Origin: Candidatus Falkowiibacteriota bacterium
GTDB lineage: Bacteria > Patescibacteria > ABY1 > BM507 > UBA12075
NCBI GenBank assembly: GCA_030636285.1
Contig: DAOVXE010000016.1
Coordinates: 1-9,667, forward strand
Reading direction: 5' to 3'
DNA: 9,667 bases
In this document: positions 6,235 through 9,667 of the stretch, piece by piece
Layout: every line of letters begins with the position of its first letter
Position numbering within the stretch: position 1 is the stretch's first letter
Notes under the pieces: generated by a model
The model's database searches: none
Told to the model about the DNA's origin: nothing
What the model saw: only the letters and a program-made list of their open reading frames with translations
Translations under genes and position numbers: made by a program

Positions 6235-6349
6235 AGCCAAAATAAAAAATAAAAGCATTTAAAATTTGATATTGTACTCTAGCATAATTCATCAAAATTG
6301 TCAATTAAAAATGCAAAAACTAATTTTTTTTACCTAAAATTAAATAAAA

Positions 6350-7453
6350 ATGAAATATTCAAATGAAGAAAATAAATATTTAATCGGCCTTTCCCACTTC
6401 CCTAAATTCGGCCCTGCGCGGCTTAAGCTTTTATTGTCTTATTTTAATAATACCCAACAAGCCTTTGAAGCTCCACTTAACGAAATTATAAAAGCCGGCA
6501 TTAAAGAAAATATTGCTTCAGAGTTTATTTCCGTTCGCGAAGAAATTGATCTAAGTAAATTATTAAACACCCTTGAGAACGAAAATATTCAAGTTATTGC
6601 CCTGAGCGATGAACGCTATCCTAAACTGCTTAAAGAAATATATGATCCGCCGGCTCTGCTCTACGTTAAAGGCGAGCTTAAAAATAACGACGAATACGCC
6701 ATTGCCGTGGTTGGCACTCGCAAATTTTCACCCTACGGTAAGCGCGTTACCGAAGAAATAGCCAAAGAATTGGCCCAAAATAAATTGACTATTGTCAGCG
6801 GGCTGGCCCTGGGCATTGATGCCATTGCCCACAGCGCCTGTTTAGAAACGGGAGGCCGGACAATTGCCGTTCTTGGCACCGGCTTGGATAGAAACAGCAT
6901 TTACCCGGGCATGAACCGCTCTTTGGCAGACAAAATAGTTAACAGTAAGGGGGCGGTAATCAGTGAATTTCCCTTATTCACCCAGCCCTGGCGCTCTAAT
7001 TTTCCCCAGCGCAACCGGATAATTTCCGGCCTTTCGCTTGGCACTCTGGTAGTGGAAGCGGCTGAACGCTCCGGCGCTCTGATTACCGCTTTCTCTTCAT
7101 TAGAGCAAAATCGCGAGGTTTTCGCTGTTCCCGGCAGTATTTATTCCGAAGCCTCAATCGGGCCCAACAAGCTGATAAAACAAGGGGCAAAACCAATAGC
7201 TAAGGCCTCTGAAATTATGGAAGCCCTTGACCTTAGGGAAGTAAACAAGTATATTAATAATAAAAAAATCATCCCTGATTCAGCCGAAGAGGAACTCTTG
7301 CTCACGCATTTAAGCCGCGAGCCAATGCACGTTGACGATCTTACCCGCTTGACAAAACTTCAGGTGGCTGCTATAAATGCCGCATTGACTATGATGGAAA
7401 TGAAAGGATTGGTAAAAAATTTGGGGAATATGCAGTATGTGCTTGCGCGTTAA
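6350..7453 (+). CDS. dprA: DNA-processing protein DprA
   Basis: DprA binds incoming single-stranded DNA during natural transformation and loads RecA on it. The protein has 367 residues. Residues 1-60 form a helical N-terminal region (GLSHFPKFGPARLKLLLSYF). The Rossmann-like core follows: VVGTRKFSPYGK from 120, VSGLALGIDAIAH 149-161, AVLGTGLD, then FPQRNRIISGLS 218-229 and VVEAAERSGALITA. Residues about 305-367 make a winged-helix C-terminal domain (MHVDDLTRLTKLQVAAINAALTMMEMKG). All main motifs are intact. ATG 6350 is used because it gives the usual N-terminus; no Shine-Dalgarno is visible, only AT-rich DNA. topA follows 81 bases later, a common bacterial order. In CPR organisms, retained DprA fits a dependence on DNA uptake, which is inference. 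Confidence 0.96.
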   Translation: MKYSNEENKYLIGLSHFPKFGPARLKLLLSYFNNTQQAFEAPLNEIIKAGIKENIASEFISVREEIDLSKLLNTLENENIQVIALSDERYPKLLKEIYDPPALLYVKGELKNNDEYAIAVVGTRKFSPYGKRVTEEIAKELAQNKLTIVSGLALGIDAIAHSACLETGGRTIAVLGTGLDRNSIYPGMNRSLADKIVNSKGAVISEFPLFTQPWRSNFPQRNRIISGLSLGTLVVEAAERSGALITAFSSLEQNREVFAVPGSIYSEASIGPNKLIKQGAKPIAKASEIMEALDLREVNKYINNKKIIPDSAEEELLLTHLSREPMHVDDLTRLTKLQVAAINAALTMMEMKGLVKNLGNMQYVLAR

Positions 7454-7458
7454 ATTAT

Positions 7459-7464
7459 TATAAT
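7459..7464 (+). promoter_or_regulatory. Possible -10 box upstream of topA
   Basis: A perfect TATAAT lies just after the dprA stop and just before repeat family B copy 2. No good -35 is visible 17 bases upstream, so the support is weak. If used, the repeat would form most of the topA leader. Confidence 0.2.
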
Positions 7465-7468
7465 TTAC

Positions 7469-7524
7469 AGTCAAGGAATTTAAATATTCCCGACTACTGT
7501 TAGTGCCCTTCGGGCATAACTTGA
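7469..7524 (-). repeat. Intergenic repeat family B, copy 2 (short form)
   Basis: Reverse-complemented, this matches 1618-1692. It has short inverted ends (TCAAG 7471-7475, CTTGA 7520-7524), an inner GGAAT/ATTCC pair, and a hairpin TGCCC-TTC-GGGCA (7504-7516). It lacks the extra hairpin unit of copy 1. It fills nearly the whole dprA-topA gap and ends 10 bases before the topA start codon. Confidence 0.85.
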
Positions 7525-7534
7525 AAATTTTATT

Positions 7535-9667
7535 ATGAAATTAATAATAGTTGAAAGTCCAACCAAAGCAAAAACAATTACCAAATTTTTGGGCAAAGAA
7601 TACCTGATTGAATCATCATTCGGCCATATCAGAGACCTTGATAAAAAAAATAAAGGTATTGATATAGAAAATAACTTTAAACCAAAATACATAATTCCCG
7701 AGAAATCAAAAAAACACGTAACAAAATTAAAGGCCCTGGCTAAAGAAGCAACAGAAATTATACTCGCCCCGGATGAAGACCGGGAAGGAGAGGCAATTGC
7801 CTGGCATCTCCTTGAGGCTCTGAAAATAGATAATAAAAAAACCAAACGGATCGTCTTCCACGAAATCACAAAAAACGCGATTTTGCATGCCTTGGCTAAT
7901 CCCAGGGAAATAGACATGAAAATGGTTAACTCCCAACAAGCCAGGCGAGTACTTGATCGGCTTGTCGGCTTTGAGCTATCACCTTTTTTATGGAAAAAAA
8001 TTACTTATGGATTATCTGCCGGACGAGTGCAAAGCGTGGCGCTTAGGCTTGTTATTGAACGAGAAGAAGAAATAAAAGCTTTTAAGCCTGATGAATATTG
8101 GAGCATAGAAGCGGATCTAAGCAAATTGGACAAAGCAGGCACAAGCGAAAAAGCGGCTATGAACATTATAAAAGCCAGACTGAATAAAATAAATGATAAA
8201 ACTTTAAACAAGCTTTCCATTAAAAACCAAAAAGAAGCAGACAAAATTACTACTGAACTTAAAGGCGCTAAATATATTATTAACAGCGTTATCCGAAAAC
8301 AAACGAAAAAAAATCCTCCCCGTCCGTTTACAACTTCCACTCTGCAGCAAACCGCTAATCGCTGGCTCGGATTTAGCGCCAAACAAACAATGATGGTTGC
8401 CCAAAAACTCTACGAAAAAGGCCATATCACCTACATGCGCACTGACTCTGTATTTTTATCTGACAAATTTTTGAGTGATGCGAAAAATTACTTGCATAGT
8501 TCTCTGGGCGAACAATACGCTTTGATCCAACCGCGCGTATTTAAAACAAAGTCAAAAACCGCCCAGGAAGCGCATGAAGCTATCAGACCGACCAACGTAT
8601 CAGACGATCCCTCCCAAATCAAAACTAAACTTGATAAAAATCAGCTAAGGCTTTATACTCTTATTTGGCAAAGATCAATAGCAAGCCAAATGCCGGAAGC
8701 AATACTTGACGCAACCGCGATTGATATTAATACTGTAAGGACCCAAAATTTTGTGTCCCTACAATATCAATTCCGAGCCACCGGACAAATCTTAAAATTT
8801 GACGGCTATCTAAAAATTTATCCGGAAAAATCAAAAGAAATTGAATTGCCAATAGTAACGGAGAAAGAAAAGCTGGAACTTCATAAAATAATCAAAGATC
8901 AGCATTTTACCAAGCCGCCGGGAAGATATTCAGACGCCGGATTAGTAAAAATTCTTGAAAAATACGGGATTGGTCGGCCTAGCACCTACGCGCCGACAAT
9001 CGCGACTATTGAGGCTCGCAACTATGTTTCAAGAGACGAACAAAAAAAGCTAATGCCTTCCGCTATCGCGTTCACGGTTATAAACTTATTAAAAAATCAT
9101 TTTAAAGATATTGTAGACTACGCTTTCACGGCTGAAATGGAAAATAATCTGGACAGTATTGCCAGAGGAAAGCATGAATGGCAGGAAATCATTAAAAATT
9201 TCTATGAGCCTTTTCATAAAAATCTTAAATTAAAAGATAAAGAAATTAATAAAAAAGATATTATGCCAGAAGAAAAAACAAACGAAATTTGCGATAAATG
9301 CAAAAGCCGGATGATAATTAAATCCGGCCGATTTGGAAAATTTCTCGCCTGTAGCAATTATCCTGAATGTAAAAATGTAAAAAACTTAGACGCAAACGGC
9401 AAAGTAGACAAAGAAAAGGACGAGCAACTAAAAGAACTTAAAAATAAATACAAAAACGAAAAGTGCGAAAAATGCGAGTCTGACATGATAATAAAAAGCG
9501 GAAGATTCGGTCCTTTTTTGGCTTGTAGCGCTTACCCAAAATGCAAGAACATAAAAAATATCAAAGAAAACAACAACAGCACCGGGGTTAAATGCCCGAA
9601 TTGCGGAAAGGGAGAAATCGTGCAAAAACGAAGCAAGCGCGGCGTTTTCTACGCCTGCGACCAATAC
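7535..9667 (+). CDS. topA: DNA topoisomerase I, type IA (3' end outside window)
   Basis: TopA relaxes negative supercoils by cutting one strand through a tyrosine link. The frame is open for 711 codons to the right edge. The N-terminal Toprim domain shows IIVESPTKAKTI (4-15) with the catalytic Glu, and the metal-binding DEDREGEAIAWHL. The core has SAGRVQSVALRL, FTTSTLQQ, and ITYMRTDS with catalytic Tyr300. Next come EAHEAIRPT and SDAGLVKILEKYGIGRPSTYA. Three C-terminal zinc ribbons start with Cys586 (C-x2-C, then ACSNYPEC), Cys644 (C-x2-C, then ACSAYPKC) and Cys687 (CPNCG); the third is cut by the edge. Residues 399-411 are encoded by a palindrome and look like an insertion in a variable loop before FRATGQILKFDGYL. 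No Shine-Dalgarno precedes ATG 7535, but MKLIIVESPTKAK is the standard N-terminus. Upstream is dprA. Confidence 0.97.
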   Translation, partial: MKLIIVESPTKAKTITKFLGKEYLIESSFGHIRDLDKKNKGIDIENNFKPKYIIPEKSKKHVTKLKALAKEATEIILAPDEDREGEAIAWHLLEALKIDNKKTKRIVFHEITKNAILHALANPREIDMKMVNSQQARRVLDRLVGFELSPFLWKKITYGLSAGRVQSVALRLVIEREEEIKAFKPDEYWSIEADLSKLDKAGTSEKAAMNIIKARLNKINDKTLNKLSIKNQKEADKITTELKGAKYIINSVIRKQTKKNPPRPFTTSTLQQTANRWLGFSAKQTMMVAQKLYEKGHITYMRTDSVFLSDKFLSDAKNYLHSSLGEQYALIQPRVFKTKSKTAQEAHEAIRPTNVSDDPSQIKTKLDKNQLRLYTLIWQRSIASQMPEAILDATAIDINTVRTQNFVSLQYQFRATGQILKFDGYLKIYPEKSKEIELPIVTEKEKLELHKIIKDQHFTKPPGRYSDAGLVKILEKYGIGRPSTYAPTIATIEARNYVSRDEQKKLMPSAIAFTVINLLKNHFKDIVDYAFTAEMENNLDSIARGKHEWQEIIKNFYEPFHKNLKLKDKEINKKDIMPEEKTNEICDKCKSRMIIKSGRFGKFLACSNYPECKNVKNLDANGKVDKEKDEQLKELKNKYKNEKCEKCESDMIIKSGRFGPFLACSAYPKCKNIKNIKENNNSTGVKCPNCGKGEIVQKRSKRGVFYACDQY
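8730..8767. repeat. Imperfect palindrome inside topA
   Basis: The palindrome is centred between 8748 and 8749 (AAAA|TTTT) and spans 19 base pairs per arm, with 16 of 19 complementary. The mismatches are at 8743/8754, 8738/8759 and 8733/8764. Two of them would be G-T wobbles in the opposite strand. It reads in frame as NTVRTQNFVSLQY. To my recollection, palindromes of the form GTAGGGACAC...GTGTCCCTAC occur as dispersed repeats in several bacteria; membership here is inferred. Confidence 0.65.

Larger units (their letters stand above)
5997..6349. other. Gene-free stretch between the XRE gene and dprA
   Basis: No credible open reading frame is visible on either strand. The stretch contains the 48-bp palindrome (6003-6050), the stem structure at 6141-6234, a 10-base direct repeat AAGCATTTAA (about 6193 and 6252), and an AT-rich run up to dprA. 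Possible -10-like CATAAT (6283-6288) and -35-like TTGTCA (6298-6303) are present but are not correctly spaced with convincing partners, so no promoter is called. Confidence 0.7.

Noticed and set aside
5997..6349. A toxin gene partner for the XRE protein
   Set aside because: No reading frame of toxin size or character is present on either strand in the stretch after it.
101..7524. A CRISPR array
   Set aside because: The repeats are palindromic, dispersed and inverted, with no regular spacers between them.
7480..7917. A 145-residue - strand reading frame opposite topA
   Set aside because: It is antisense to the conserved Toprim domain and has the hydrophobic composition typical of a shadow frame.

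Overview
The window looks like part of the chromosome of an ultra-small Candidate Phyla Radiation (Patescibacteria) bacterium. This is an inference. It rests on AT-rich DNA, a DUF2341/LamG surface protein ending in a short basic tail with no anchor, genes mostly lacking a Shine-Dalgarno sequence, an LCP protein with a degenerate first motif, and informational genes scattered between palindromic repeats. All seven genes lie on the + strand. TAA, TGA and TAG all serve as stops, so the standard bacterial code fits.

Layout. 3-1610: 3' part of a large secreted or surface protein (DUF2341, LamG-like, Ig-like), open at the left edge. 1711-3234: a LytR-CpsA-Psr (LCP) cell-wall ligase. 3462-4907: der, a double-GTPase ribosome assembly factor. 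5080-5661: pth, peptidyl-tRNA hydrolase, overlapping by ATGA a small XRE-type DNA-binding gene (5658-5996). 5997-6349: a 353-base gene-free stretch with a perfect 48-bp palindrome and a second stem structure. 6350-7453: dprA. 7535 to the right edge: topA, cut within its third C-terminal zinc ribbon. The dprA-topA order is common in bacteria.

Functionally this is a mixed housekeeping region: envelope (surface protein, LCP), translation (Der, Pth), and DNA uptake and topology (DprA, TopA). No complete defence system, transposase, CRISPR array, tRNA or rRNA was found.

The unusual feature is the density and diversity of palindromic repeats. There are at least two families with two copies each (A: 101-216 and 3290-3396; B: 1618-1692 and 7469-7524). 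There are also three single large intergenic inverted repeats: 35-bp perfect arms at 4941-5035, a 48-bp perfect palindrome at 6003-6050, and 13-bp arms at 6141-6234. Three palindromes lie in frame inside coding sequence: in the surface protein before its DUF2341 domain, in the linker between the two G domains of Der, and in a variable segment of TopA. This resembles the in-frame palindromic elements known from Rickettsia. It suggests that several non-autonomous palindromic elements move or have moved in this genome and are tolerated at domain boundaries and loops of essential proteins.
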